Shown in pieces: positions 1-12,503 of a stretch of DNA of 64,000 nt (the first letter of the stretch is position 1; each line of letters opens with the position of its first letter). A model generated the notes under the pieces. That model was not told where the DNA came from and did not search any database. It saw only the letters and a list, made by a program, of their open reading frames with translations. This DNA comes from Icerya purchasi (lineage: Eukaryota > Arthropoda > Insecta > Hemiptera > Monophlebidae), in assembly GCA_039619475.1 (NCBI GenBank), contig CM077116.1:178899863-178963862 (forward strand), given 5' to 3'. The position numbers were made by a program, and so were the translations under genes.

Positions 1-987
1 TTTTGGATTATCTAATAAATTGAAAAATAAACTAATCTCTTTAGAGTTATATTCGATAATGAACCCGTAATTTATTTTTCCGTCGTTTCCCACGATACAA
101 AACGTAACATTCGCAAACCTGCTTTTCTTCGTAAATGATCCGAATTATCATTACAAACTTGACTTGACTTCTTCGTTTATGATAGCGATTTAAGGCAAAT
201 CATTCTCAGTTTTGACTAATTCGGCGCGAAACCAGCCGAAAATAAGACGTTTCTGGAGAACGATAAAATAGCTATGATTCAGAGGGGTGATTTTTATCCT
301 GCGCGTGGTCGAATACGTTACAAGAAATGGTACTGATTTTTTATTTCTCTTACGAACGATGCTGGCCAGGCTGCAAAACTAGTTTAATTTCATCTGTATC
401 GATAGATTGGAAAGAAACCACAGAAGTGTCGTAATCGATTGCTACAGGTTTCTGTGAAGTTAAAGGTTGTATTAAGATAAGCGTTCAGAAAAAAGAAATA
501 AAAAAAAAGACGAACTAAATCTATCGATTTACAGATGGAGAATATATGTGATCATTGGATGATGCGGAAAAACTTTAAATAAAACTATAGAACTGTTTGA
601 CATGTGACGGTGTAGATTGGAAACCGATTGTGCCAAAACAAAGCGATTTAATAACGTGGATGGAACACAAAACATGGTGGCTGGATGGCCGGAACAATTG
701 ATGGTAAAATACAAAGATAACGATCAAAAGATGCATTAAAACGACGATTTTTTTCATGGAATAAAATTGAAAATTACAAGAAGTCTTAAATTCGCGACTA
801 ATGAAAGAATAGAAAAGATTTATCCCGGAATCAAACCGGTCTAATAGGGACATGATGATGATGATAATGATAGAATGATAGAATGGAGAACCGCTGCTTC
901 AACTATTTAATTGTCTTGACCAGTCCTGCAAGTATAATATAGTCGAATCTGCGATCAGTCAAAACGGTTTTATTATTTACCGAATTC
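1..987. other. No gene seen; AT-rich left flank
   Basis: No domain or convincing exon is visible on either strand. The two open frames near 529-853 have no recognisable residues and lie over low-complexity DNA. A short imperfect GATGATAATGATAGAATGATAG stretch lies near 849-882. The block ends where a LINE insertion begins with its target-site duplication. Confidence 0.5.
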
Positions 988-1001
988 TAGTCAAAAAACT
1001 T

Positions 1002-1853
1002 CTTTGCAGAGCCTGTTGCGATATTAAGAGCCATTCTTTCCGTATCCTTAGTACAAGACAATAATAAATTTCTAATCATTTCTGATGCTAAAAGTGTTTT
1101 ACAAACCATGTCATCTGTTCTTCCTCATATCCGTCTTGTGATCCTATCATTCTTCCTGTTTGTTTGATTATAACCTTTTCCAAACTTACCATATTCAAAT
1201 TGAGTTCCTTTGAATTCCAGGCCATGTTGGTATAGAAGGAAATGAAAGAGTTGATCCGTTGTCTCGAGGTGCAGCTGTCAATGGACTCCCCATTAATAAG
1301 TTCACTGCTAATAATTTACTTGCATCGTCTAAAAAATTCCATTATAGATTTAGGTCAGACTCATACCCTTCCTCCTTTTCTAACCAATTTTCCTCTTCAA
1401 TTTTTCTATTCAGCCGTATATTCCAGTTAATCCTTGGTTTCATAAATTTCCGTCTTTGCAGCGCTATTTTATTTCCTCTTTATGTCGGTTGCGTTTCGAT
1501 CATAGTTTGCTTCCTTCATCTACATAGCGAGTTTCACTTTCAGACTCTCCTTATTGTCCGCTACATCCTCCCAACACGAATGTAATTCTAACCACATTCT
1601 TTTCGAAAGTTCCACACTGTCGTCTGAACGTTTACTTCTCTACTCTCAACTTCTGAGACTTAATATTCCTGCTCCCTATAGTGCTGCATCTATTCTCTCC
1701 TTTCCTTCGCTATCTGCTGTCGCTCCCCTTGTATTCTTCATTGATGCCATAGCTGACCGCATGCGAATCTAAATAATTAATTCAACGATACTTTTCTTTC
1801 TTATGGAACATAGGTCAATGCTCTTTGTCAGCCTCCCCCCCCCCCCCCCCCAA
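1002..1853 (+). mobile_element. 5'-truncated non-LTR retrotransposon copy with target-site duplications
   Basis: This is the 3' end of an RNase H-bearing LINE ORF2, decayed by frameshifts. In order it reads the RNase H motif FLIISDAKSVLQT near 1072-1110, GHVGIEGNE near 1222-1248, then RGAAVNGLPINKF. The C-terminal segment runs CNSNHILFESSTLSSERLLLY to IADRMRI and a stop near 1772. A short 3' UTR ends in a C-run at 1835-1851. The 14 bp TAGTCAAAAAACTT occur at 988-1001 and 1854-1867 and fit a target-site duplication, so the body is about 852 bp. Family membership rests on homology with the other copies in this window. Confidence 0.8.
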
Positions 1854-1867
1854 TAGTCAAAAAACTT

Positions 1868-2559
1868 GTCAGTGACTTCTTTCGTGTTAGATGAGATATA
1901 TTGTTCCTCGCAAAAAGCGATTGGTCATATTAAAATGATGTTTCCGTTCGATTTTATTTGTTCGTATTTTTATTCTATTAGTGTTCAAGAACTTGAATTA
2001 CTAAGAAAAGAAGAGTTTAAATTAACGTACAACATCGTTATCTCTGGAAACCAACTAGTCTGCATTGTCTTAACATTTTAATTGTTTTAGAACTATTACA
2101 ATTATTAAAGGCGCGTCAACTTTTACATAATTACTATAATGTTTTATTTCTAAAGCAACCACGCAAACGTTTAAAACTAATCCGATTATTATTTAGTACT
2201 TTCTTTCGTTACGCGTATTCAGTAATCTTATGGTAATTATCCAGTACAGTGTAAATTCTTCGAGAGTTTATTTAATATAATTTAATGATATTATTCAAAC
2301 ATTTGCGAATTTCGCGAACACTTGACTTTTGCAAATATTTTTCTTATTTCGAACGTCGTCCTCGTTACATTAAGCGGGAACGTTGGAAATATTATTTAAA
2401 TATCAGCGGCGATACCATTATTACTAAAGAAGTGAATGAGTTGTTAGGTGGATATAATTGAGGCTAGTTTTTCATTATGATTACGTAAAATGTTTATTCG
2501 CGCGAGTTGGAATTGACGAACGAAAAAGAAAAAGACTGTCTCGCTTCGTGCTAATTAAA
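1868..2559. other. No gene seen
   Basis: AT-rich sequence with no recognisable coding segment, RNA gene or repeat. The open frame at 1866-2081 has no domain features. Confidence 0.45.
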
Positions 2560-2722
2560 TGTACAGTTTATCGCCATTCACCGGCGTCTTTGATTGAGCC
2601 GAGATTAGTCCGTGCCTGAATGTCGGTTGGGCAAATCACCCGACAATAGGCGGCAATTAAAAGTTTAGCTCCGTCCCGGTCCAAATTTCCGCCTATGGCC
2701 ACTGTTGCAGTAACATTCAAAG
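2560..2722. repeat. Dispersed repeat, copy 1
   Basis: This segment resembles 4201-4402. Both begin with the same 19 bp (TGTACAGTTTATCGCCATT), share GATTAGTCCGTG and a stretch around TGCCGGTTGG, and end with CTGTTGCAGTAACAT or CCGTTGCGGCAACAT. The copies are in direct orientation 1.64 kb apart and differ by internal indels. The family is not recognised. Confidence 0.5.
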
Positions 2723-2860
2723 TTTTTTTTTTTTTTTTTTCTTGTTTGGGTTTTTCCCTGGGCTTGTCAGCAACGGACGATTACCCATCAACATGTGTAC
2801 ATAGCAGCAATTAGGAGTAACAAGAAATTGAATCTGACAAAGAATGCTATACCAAAGATG
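2723..2860 (-). mobile_element. Possible LINE 3' tail, minus strand
   Basis: A T-run at about 2725-2741 is followed by GGGCTTGTCAGCAACGGAC near 2760-2778. Its reverse complement matches the 3' UTR end of the main LINE family, for example GGTTGACAAGCCC near 60832. The coding part behind it is too decayed to read with confidence, so this call rests on the tail alone. Confidence 0.35.
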
Positions 2861-3495
2861 GAGAAATAATAACAATCAACGTCGAAAAATGCCAAACGTA
2901 TGCATCCTGAAAAGAAAAGGAATGACGAAGGTAAGAGCAAAAGGAGTTAGCTGTCCCATACCATGGCCACATCTGCAATTACAGAGCCCACAATACAAAC
3001 GGACAAAGGAGTCTGGCTATAAATAATTAAGGAAGAAGAAACACGGGATGTTTAAAAAGCAGTTAGATCCATCAAGCACCAAAGCTATATAGAACACAGC
3101 GCTTAGCGTCCGTAAACAATTATCCGAAAGTTCAATGACTTTCTCCATAACTATAAAGCAAAGTTTATAGTTCTTAATTATGAAACATTAATCATATTTA
3201 TGGCTGCGACTGCGAAAACAGCGCCTACCATTCTGTTAAAAGGAAATGAGCAGAATTTACACCGAACACTATGCCCACACTGCAACAGCAGCGCCCGCAG
3301 TGCCGGCTGACAAGGAGTTCACCTATCTACCGTTAGGGCCGCAAATGCGTCAACGAGCCCGTAAAATTAACTGCGAGCTGTGCCTGTTTGTGACTGTAAC
3401 TGCAACATCAGTGCGTGTTTTTCGTTTAGAGAGGAGTTCGTTGGAAATAACCGGACACGATAAGTTAGGAATGCCAAAGAGAACTACTGAAGGGA

Positions 3496-4035
3496 TTAGA
3501 TCTTAATATAATGAAGTACAGAGGATAGGAATTTTTCTACAATTGGTATGATCAACGTTGACTGTAATGAGAGAATAAAGGACACACAATATGGAGTTGG
3601 AACATCATGTGAGAGAAGCTCCGCGTATAGAGCTGCCCTTTCCGATGATAAAGAGGAGTATTCAAAGAATACATGATCTGAGTCACATACGACTGTGTTA
3701 TCGATACACAGCGGACAAATAGGAGAGGACAATATGGAGAAACGATACAATGAAGCAGGAAGTCGACTGTGACCAGATCGAAGACGACAGATAGCAGATA
3801 TGATGAATCGGGGAAGGTGCGGAAAATGTAGATACCATGGTTGAGTAGGTGGATTGGGGTGAATGGAAAAATATTGTGAATTAGGACTGGAGAAGGATGA
3901 TTTATAAAAAGATTTCCAATTGGCCTTTTGGATACTTTTTGCTATATTTAATAATTCATGAGAAGGAATCCGTCCGACTGGCCGCCCAGAAGAAATAGCC
4001 GAACGAGCAATATAATCATAGGAATCCGTAGGTAG
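3496..4035 (-). mobile_element. LINE ORF2 C-terminal fragment with open frame
   Basis: Read on the minus strand, one open frame crosses the element from a degraded RNase H tail to the stop. It reads IARSAISSGRPVG, HELLNIAKSIQKANW, then ICRLRSGHSRLPASLYRFSI. The putative zinc-knuckle region follows (CPLC, VVCDSDHVFFEYSSLSSER) and the frame ends SSVLHYIKI. Against the 57.0 kb copy the order of blocks is identical. The absence of internal stops over about 540 bp makes it one of the better preserved copies. The last Cys of the knuckle is Tyr here. No 3' UTR or tail is recognised to its left. Confidence 0.75.
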
Positions 4036-4200
4036 CTACAAAAGTTAATAAAACGTCTCCCAAAAAATTCGAAATTTTTCATTTTTTTGAAATATTACAA
4101 TTTAGACATTTCGATATAATGTAAAAATTCTCGAAGCTATAATCGATTATTAATTATTTTAAAGGAGATATCTGATCTTGACGTGACCACTTCGCAAATG

Positions 4201-4402
4201 TGTACAGTTTATCGCCATTTACCGAAGATTAGTCCGTGTCTAAATGCCGGTTGGAAAACTCATTCGATGGAAGTGGAAGGGTAAAATTTCATCTCACTTC
4301 CAGTCAAAATTGAATTCTGGAAAAATGGTCTTCACGATTTTCGCGGCTACTGCGAGCAATCGTTGTTTCCGTTTGTGACCACCGTTGCGGCAACATCCGA
4401 AA
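4201..4402. repeat. Dispersed repeat, copy 2
   Basis: Partner of the repeat at 2560-2722. It shares the 19-bp start and the terminal GTTGCxGxAACAT box, with an extra internal stretch of about 40 bp. No coding content is evident. Confidence 0.5.
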
Positions 4403-4748
4403 TTATAATTTTATATGATAAATTTTCTTTGAAATTGGCTTTTCCTAGTTGTAATTATTTTTACCACGACCGGGATTTTTTGTAAGTACGTTTAACTCAA
4501 AATTACATGCACGTAGTGTAAGATGTAAAAATTACGCCTATTAACTAGGAATGTACACAATAGATAGATCACACAGTTTGTTTCAAGGAAATAACTCGGT
4601 TATTCTTCAGGAAATATTTTGCTCTTCGCTCGCCCTTCTAAGCAAAAACTGAAATAACGCCAGCGAGACAGTTGAAAATTAAAATAGTATCAGAGGAAAT
4701 CTACAATAGTTGACTTGAACTTTGTGTGACAGAAGTAAGTGAAGAATA

Positions 4749-4768
4749 TGTATATATATATATATATA
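4749..4768. repeat. (TA)n microsatellite
   Basis: About ten TA units in a row, within AT-rich sequence. Confidence 0.9.
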
Positions 4769-6413
4769 AAAATTTCACCGGTATAAGTCATGTAATATCG
4801 ATAGCATGTAATGAACTTCCTCACTTGGATCTTCTGTTTTTGTCACTTACCTTTCTGCACACTGTATAGCACATATATTATTCGCAACCTCTCTAGTCGA
4901 CAGTGATAATTTGTGAAACGAAAAATTCCTATTTAAGTCGGTGTAACTAACACGGGCTATTTTCTTGCGGACAGAAGGAGCTCGTAATTATACTTGGCTC
5001 GAAAACTGCAGCCATATGGATGTTCTTGTGCGCAATTGAACTGCCCGATGTAAAATTCCTTAGTTCAAATAAAAATAATTATAATTACTACAACGAAACT
5101 AATTTACTTCGATATAAAATTATCATCTCCCCGTTCTTCGTTAAATAAATGAATAATAAACTAACAGCAATAGCTAAAATATGACCTAGGTTCGAAAACT
5201 TTCTAAACTAATCGCGTCAATAAATTTCACCGTTTTCGTAAATAACGTTGTTACTGCACATCATTGTATGTGATAAGGAAGCTATATAGATCGAAATTTA
5301 AACAGATTCAGACTGATGTGAGGAGTCCTTATAACACTATTGGCGAACGTGACCTGAATAGACCCGATTTACTAACAAAGTGTAAGTGCTAAAGATGCAG
5401 CTAAAATCGGTGAAGAAAGTACGAAGCAGAGTTCGATGACAGTCCGCTATGAACCCACTGCAGGATTTATTTAATTTCAGGAAATGTTTATCCGCCCGCA
5501 CACACCAATCTAATTAAAACCGGCTAAATACCGGTTAGCAAACGCGAGACGTACGCTTTTGCTCCTTATTATTTTCCATCGGATTGAATTTTCAATTGAA
5601 GATTTTACCTTGAAAACTCGTATAAATAAATCAACATCAATCTCAACGGGAAACACACCGGGCACTGCTACCGGCTTCACTGTCATTTTCCCGAACTTTC
5701 GTTGAGCCGATATTTTTATTAGTTCGGTTGAAACCTTTGCGATATCACCTTTTTCCACAACGTCTCGAAATTAGGTACGTACTTATTATCGTTTTTAGCT
5801 GAAATTATACGCATCGAGGGCTGTTTTATTTTTTTTTTGTTTTAAATCGTTAGCCAACGCTAAATTTTTAGTCATTACCGATTTTTCATTTTGTCGATTA
5901 CCTTTTTCGATATCGTAAGAAAATAATCTATACGATGTCGCGTATTTCATTATGAAAATGTTTACTAATGTACATATAAAATTAAATAAATGCTGCGATT
6001 AAAATATTTTACGCGAAACTGAATTCACATCGAGTTTAAAAAATAGTAATAGTGATAATAGTTTATATTTATCGCCGTACCTAGTTGATAGTACATATAA
6101 AAGCCCCGGGTATATTAATTGCATTACAAAATTACAGATACTGATTTTTTGAAGTTTATACCGTAGGCGCATATTCAAGAATGAAATGAAAATTGATGAG
6201 GAAACTACGAAAAAACAACAACAATAATAATAATAATCAAATCGAATCGAGTTATTCTTACTTTTAATTTTTAAAAATCGAAAATAAAAAGCAAATAAAA
6301 CTATACAAAATATACACCTGTTATGTGTGAAATGCAGGTTTATATATAACTGATATAGTAAATAAACTACAAAATATCGAAAAATTTGGGTTTTACTTTT
6401 TTTATTTCTCTTT
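4769..6413. other. No gene seen
   Basis: AT-rich DNA without recognisable domains. The frame at 5510-5758 (minus) has no motif and no splice context that would raise it above chance. Confidence 0.45.
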
Positions 6414-7620
6414 GGGGGGGGGGGGCATAGCTAAGATCCTGTGCCCGGAAGCAATATAGAGGGGAAAGAATCAACAGTTCAATTCGGTAGGAGATAGATA
6501 ATATAAGAGAACTGAGTAGAGCAATGATGGACAAAAAGAATGGAATAGCAAGAGATATACATAAAACACAGTAAGGAGCACGGTATCGAGTGCTAGAAGT
6601 TGAAAGTAAAAAAAAAATAGACCGTTCATTTGAGAAGAACGGACGCTCAAAAAGAATTCGGAAAGCCTCATAGTTCGGGCAAAGAGGGCAAAACGGAGAA
6701 GATGTTAGTTAAGAACGAAAACGAGAAGAAGGCAACACAGCGAATAGTTAAGACGTAAGCTAATAATGGAAACGATGGCAAATCGCCGAAGTGAGAAGAA
6801 ATTAAGGAATCACGGGTTAGTAGCGTTAGTTGAACCGCCAGCTAGTGAGATAGACTAATAGAAGAGGACAGAACGTAGATGACAGACCAGTATTTGGAAT
6901 GACTTTTTTTTTTTGAAAAGAGATGTAGAAGATTCGAACCTGAAATTTCAGAGACGCGGCAACTCGAAAGCCAGAGAATCCGGCAATTTATTGCCTTCTA
7001 TGCCTGCATAACTAGGGAACAAATCAACACGGAATGAATGAAGAGAAAAAAAGTTCCTGAATGAGAATGTATTGGATGATAAAATCACAGGGGATGGAAA
7101 ACGCAGAACATATAACCCCGGGTGACATAGAATCAGAGATAGTCACAAATAGTTTGTGAAATAGCGGTGGTAGGAGACAAAACATAAATGACAGAACGTA
7201 GAGGATAGCCATGAGTTCGACTATAAATGTAGAGCAAAAGGAAAGAAGTCTAAACGATTCAGAGTGATTAATTTACGGAAGGATAAAAAAGGCTACAACT
7301 CCACCAAGACCCTTCGAGCCATCAGTAAGGATATTTTCCCCATGTGTAGAGGAAATCAAGAATCAATAGCGTTACGAAGAATTCCTGCATAGCGACGGTT
7401 CGAAATCAAGATTCGGGCGGTAGGTACAGGTAGAGAACCTTGGGAGAATGCATGAGATTAGTTAAGTCGACGGAGAAGTAGGGAAGGTTGGAGGCAGAGA
7501 TTACATACGGAGCGTAAGAAATAAGTCGTAAGGAGATATGAGCAAGGAACATACTTTGGAGTAAAATGCCAGGAGTTCAAAATAGCAGTCTATTAAAAGA
7601 AAAAGCAAAGCAAGTATCAG
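6414..7620 (-). mobile_element. Decayed LINE copy (RNase H region to 3' end), interrupted by a SINE-like piece
   Basis: On the minus strand the RNase H first-aspartate motif is readable as ILTDGS near 7318-7340, and a second motif reads TISDSMS near 7120-7145. Sequence to the left corresponds to the C-terminal end. The 3' end abuts a G-run (6414-6425), which is a C-run in element orientation. All frames are broken. A T-run plus B-box-like segment at 6905-7010 interrupts it. The outer limits are approximate. Confidence 0.6.
6905..7010 (-). mobile_element. Possible tRNA-derived SINE fragment
   Basis: A T-run (A-tail on the minus strand) is followed leftward-to-head by CAGGTTCGAATCTTC in element orientation. 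That resembles an RNA polymerase III B box (GGTTCGANNCC). No clear A box was identified. It sits inside a LINE copy, so it would be a later insertion. Confidence 0.35.
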
Positions 7621-8095
7621 TTGTGTAGATTTTTTTTTTTTTTAATTTTTTGATAAAAAAGCAGCATCGAAGATCCAATCTTCTGTCAGAAGATTAAAAG
7701 GAAAATTGGGCGCAAAATTCCATACTTTAATCGGAAGATTCTATTTGTTTTTTTTTGATGTTCAGTAGTGTACTTTTAAAAACAGTTACAATTTCGTTAA
7801 GTTTCTGTCGAATACTGGGATTAGCTTTTTATACTGGGATAATTAAATTTATTTTTTAACGGCCGTTTTATTACTATTTTTTTGTGGTATTTTTTTCGTC
7901 GTTTTCCTTACACAATACATTTATTTCTATTATAAATTTTTTCTCTCGAGGTCATTTAGTTCGGCACTGATTCGGTTGCTAACATTATTCACTTTTTGCA
8001 CTCGTTTCAGTAAACCATTTATTTATAATTCATCTCTTATATTTGCTAAAATGATTTAACTTTGCAAAAAAAAAATTAAAATTATTTATTTATTT
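7621..8095. other. No gene seen; T-rich
   Basis: Several T-runs and AT-rich DNA with no readable domain. Confidence 0.4.
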
Positions 8096-8300
8096 ATTTT
8101 TTATGGGTTTGTCTACGAGGACATATTGGCCCAAGAACAAAGGAAAAAAGTTACATGAGACTCAGATCTTTACACGATCAGAGATAGCCAACAAAAAAGA
8201 ATCAAGAGCTTGGACAACAGAAAGAGAAGGAATGGTCAGAATGAACGAAGTGAGAATACCGATTTGTAAAAGGGAGGAGTAGGGGGAAAAAAATTAAAAG
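8096..8300 (-). mobile_element. LINE 3' end, minus strand
   Basis: The segment starts TTTTTTATGGGTTTGTC and continues GATCAGAGATAGCC, CAAGAGCTTGGA and GGAATGG. It closely parallels the 3' end of the larger copy at 54810-54950. In coding orientation the shared block is the ORF2 C-terminal end (A-I-S-D-R) plus 3' UTR. The copy is short and broken. Its right side is absorbed by the tandem duplication at 8249-8502. Confidence 0.65.
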
Positions 8301-8502
8301 AATTGACAAGAGAAAACTAAATGCACAATAAAAACGTTTAAATACCTGTAAAAACTTTTTCATTTCATCCTTGGTACGGAGTGAGAATACCGATTTGTAA
8401 AAGGGAGGAGTAGGGGGAAAAAAATTAAAAGAATTGACAAGAGAAAACTAAATGCACAATAAAAACGTTTAAATACCTGTAAAAACTTTTTCATTTCATC
8501 CT
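8249..8502. repeat. Perfect 123-bp tandem duplication
   Basis: Bases 8249-8371 are repeated without a mismatch at 8380-8502. The two copies are separated by the 8 bp TGGTACGG, giving a period of 131. The unit includes part of the LINE fragment and flanking A-rich sequence. Perfect identity in otherwise decayed DNA points to a recent duplication, or an assembly artefact. Confidence 0.9.
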
Positions 8503-9820
8503 GTTATTTCGAAACTCTTGAAAAATCTAAAAATACAATTAACTTCGGCGTAACTGTCCCATTAAGGGAGCGTGCGATTTACATTTAACTTCATCAATTT
8601 TGACCAAATCTATATTATAATAGACACCTCTCTATATGCGTGACTGTCTTTAAAACAGAGCTGTCCAGGATCAAGTAGAAATCGAGTATCTTTGAACTTC
8701 GTCCGAATCTGTCAGTATCGACATTATTCTACCGAGAGGCAAAATTAAAGCAATCTAAAACCGTTTTGCAGCTTTTACCCGCCGTGTTATCTGCTCGCTG
8801 TTACCGGTACAGTTAAAATATCAAAAAGTTTGAGACGTGAAATTACGCAACCGGTTAAATATTGAAATTTCCAAAACTCACCACCTTGTTAGTTACAAGA
8901 GGTCTCTCTATTTGAAAAACGACTTTAAGTATATTGTTTTAAACTGTTTTTTATCCTCATTACTTCGGTACTCCTCTCAACAGTGTCTTGAATTTTTTTT
9001 TTTTTCTGTATAAACTTACACTGGAAAGATTATTTGCGCGTCAAATTCCCAACTAAACCGAATTTTGTAGCGGTAAATAATGAAAGGTGTAGATTCCAAA
9101 ATTATTTGAAAACAAGGTGAATCGGAATGACCGCGCGGGATAAGAGTACAACTACGTTTACAAGGGCGTTTGATAAAAATGATTCTGTTGTTAGAACTCT
9201 TTTCGCGGACTTTTGATCTTATCCAGCACGATCGCTCATTCTTAATGGAAGGTTATTGCGTGTGATCACGACGTAACGTCATCACGTCAATCTGCGGTTA
9301 ACCGAAAAATAAATTTTATCGACTTTTCCGGACTTGGAAAAACAAAGATTCACAGAAACAAAATAAACAGAATAACAACATAATAATAATCATTCTGAAA
9401 CTTGCTTTAACATTTCTCACAAGAAAAATAATACGAAAATTATGAAAGTGTGTAGTTAAATCGTGCGAATAACGAAGAAGCAGGGTGGTAATAAGAAGAG
9501 TCGAACGATGAGCTGGGAAAAAAGCGAGAGAATTTCAGTTATTGCCCGTCAATCGACCTTCATGACTCATAGATCACGTAGATTTATTAATGGTAATTAT
9601 AATTAACGTTAATTAAATATCGGTTTATTATTTCTGTCCTGTCTGCTTTGATCTTTTATAATCGGTTACATTTATCATCGCATTTCATTTTATTTATTTT
9701 TTTTTTTTTTCGGTTTCTTCTTGAAAAATTAAAAAACAATTTGAACAATGTAATCGAAATGTACACGGAGCATAAATTATGAAATCGAAGTATTTTACGG
9801 AAAAATGAATTTCAGGGAAG
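8503..9820. other. No gene seen
   Basis: AT-rich DNA with T-runs near 8994-9004 and 9695-9710. A somewhat GC-richer stretch lies at 9200-9300 but I could not assign it. Confidence 0.4.
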
Positions 9821-9821
9821 T

Positions 9822-10080
9822 TTTTTTTTTTTTTTATATGGGCGCGCCAGGCGGCATTGACCCAACACGATTACAAGTTAATTTCGATATTGAGTTCAAA
9901 ATTAGAAAGAAAAAAAAATAGAGTATAATTAACGAACGAGTTTTTCTCCGCTGATGATAAGATTCGGCGGCGGTGCGCATCAAACCAGTCAAAAAAGGTA
10001 GAAATTGGGAGAATATTTTAATTTGGTCAAAACAACTGATAGGAGAAGTGCCGGACGGAACGAAAGCAGAGGACAAGATA
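9822..10080 (-). mobile_element. Possible LINE 3'-end fragment
   Basis: It begins with a T-run and TATATGGGCGCGCCAGGCGGC..GACCCAA. This resembles the start of the 56.58 kb copy (TTTATGGGTACGCCAACG..CAGCCCAA). An 80-codon frame is open on the minus strand but shows no diagnostic residues. The assignment rests on the tail similarity only. Confidence 0.3.
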
Positions 10081-10910
10081 TAAAAAAAATTACAACTATT
10101 CTTGCTTAATCTATACGTATCATAATATTAGTCAACTTAAGATTATGTAAATTATAAAATAGTACACACATGGAAATACGTACACACGCCGTGAATACTC
10201 ATCTGCATGCCGATACGTGAGAGCAGCTAAATATCTTCAAATCAAAAAACCTAGTCTTGGAAGAAAATAAGAAAGGACGAGAATAAATAAATAAAAAGAG
10301 AAAACGATAAAAGAAAATTATAAAATAGAAAGATTCGGAACTTATCTTGGGTTTTACTCTTTACACCATTCCTTCAGTCATTTCCCGACTTCCTTTTTCC
10401 ACATGACAATTCTATTTTCGTTTAATATATGATGGGGAATTTTATTAATTAGAATTTAATTAAAACTAAATCATCAGTATTATCAATTCGTAGATTTACG
10501 CCAATACGTGTTACTTTGGTTTCTCGTTAACCGAATTTTTTGCCTAGATGGTAATTTTATATTATTTCTATTATATTCTAGTAATCTATAATAGAAATAG
10601 GACACATCTTGAGGGACATTTCGTTGTTTTTCTTCCACACATAATTGATCTAAAGTAGATTTATTTTCAGTAGGGGAGGTATAAGATTTAAACACCTTTT
10701 CTGCATTTTTCTTATTTTATTTATTTCCGTTTTCTTAGCATCACTCCATATTTGAATTTCATATAAAACTCTAGACATTATTATTGAATTATAAGTATAT
10801 ACGTAATGTGCGATATGCTAGAACCTGCTGTTTTATTTTACATAAAGCCAGAATTGGCTGTCTTATTTTCAAATTTAAACTTTGAATGTGTTTTTTCCAG
10901 TTTAAGGATT
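10081..10910. other. No gene seen
   Basis: AT-rich sequence; the open frame at 10483-10695 (minus) has no recognisable features. Confidence 0.4.
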
Positions 10911-10928
10911 TATCTATCTATCTATCTA

Positions 10929-10966
<38 letters not shown>
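10911..10966. repeat. (TCTA)n-(TA)n compound microsatellite
   Basis: About five TCTA units (10911-10931) run directly into about eighteen TA units. Confidence 0.95.
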
Positions 10967-10969
<3 letters not shown>

Positions 10970-11094
10970 AAATATTTAAAATCTTTTACCTTCTCGAGCG
11001 ATGGACAAAATCATAAATGAGTATCGTTATTTCTTTGAAGTTCATGTATGTAATCATTATTACCAGAACATTTAAATATGTAAAACACGATTGG

Positions 11095-11700
11095 CATCAT
11101 ATGGATTAAGATAGAATGGAATAAGTGAACACCCACTAGAGAGGATAAGAGGGAAAGTCGATAATAAGACAAAGAAGGCTACGAAATATAGCCAAACAGA
11201 AGAAAATTTATAAAACTACGAAATAAGAGAAGTTAAAAGTTAAAAAGATAAAGGGAATTTAGGTACGTCGTTCCATAGTTCGAAGTGTAAATGTTTAGAT
11301 TAATATTGTGAGTGATAAATTTTGGAAAGTAATTACTTTCGGTCGAGCCAAAGAGCTATTTCATTTCGCTTAGTTCCGCCACAATAACCAGATGATCAGA
11401 ATAGATCTATTCGAATGGGACAAAAGAAAAATATTCCATAAATCAAACGGCGAACCGAAAGTCTAGCTGAAGCAAACAACGACAACAAGGGGAGAAGAAA
11501 TCATTTGAAAGATACTTTTTGAAATATCAAAAAAAAAACAAAAAAAAAAAACGTTTTTTTATCAGAAAACGAATGAAAACAACGTAAAATTAACCGCATC
11601 CGGGATTAGGATCATTAATACATAAATAGTGTAGAAGCAGGGATGATTAAGAAATTCAGAATAATTATGGGAAGGAAAGGAGGCAATAGTATCGTTCATT
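11095..11700 (-). mobile_element. Decayed LINE RNase H copy; near-duplicate of 17742-18340
   Basis: In minus orientation the segment aligns with the 57.07-57.25 kb part of the main LINE (shared GATTAATATTGTGAG and the CGAGCCAA block), so it derives from the RNase H C-terminal region. All frames are broken. It is far closer to 17742-18340 than to any other copy. Both carry the same A-rich insertion near the middle and the same noncoding drift (CCGCATCCGGGATTAG). Confidence 0.6.
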
Positions 11701-12500
11701 TTTCCGGATATTTTTTTCGAAATTTATACATCGAGTTTAACTATTTTCGGAACCTCTTTTTGAAAGATAATTAAAAAGTCCAGAGAAACTACTTGAAAAA
11801 CGTTCACTACCATTTCGGTTTCGTGTAAAAGTTTAACATTCATACGAAAATATGACCGGATAGCGTGAAGTGTAAACTGGAAACTATTAAATTGTTACGA
11901 GCGAAGCCGCTTGGAAAATTACTCGAGGCGGCCGAAGCAGGACATTTCTTTAAGTAGCTATTACGTCACCGCGAGTTTGTGTAAATTGAATAATGGAAAG
12001 TTTCCTGAACTACGCTGTTTATCGTTCGCGTTTAACGAGTATTTGCTTAGTGCAGCCGTTTTGAATAGGTAAACAAGCGTCCGATTGATTGAACGAGATG
12101 AACTTGCACGTGTGCGTGTGTCTGCGTGTGTGTCTTATTGTCTGCCTTCTTCATTATCGGGCTCGACGGAATATTCCCGTTTACTAGCGCCTAATATCGA
12201 AAGTATTTCGGAGCTTATCATGCCGAAATGATCTCAGCTACATACGTCAACGCAGGTAATTGATTTTGTTTACCTTTCCCAAATGGCCACACTGTACTCA
12301 GTTTTATTCGTAAGTACCGTTCTTTAATAGGCGTAACAATTGCGACACGTCCGAGTGTTGGCAGATAATGAGCTGTCGCAAAATGGGAAACTTGTTACGA
12401 AACCGAGAATCATTCGAGCTTTGTCGCTTTATTGTTTAGTTTGCTTACACTGAAATGTCAGTTCTTCGATTTTTCTTTATATTATTGCTCTTTTTTAGGT
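11701..12500. other. No gene seen
   Basis: Mixed-composition DNA with a short GT-rich tract near 12108-12135. No domain or RNA gene was recognised. Confidence 0.4.
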
Positions 12501-12503
12501 CGC

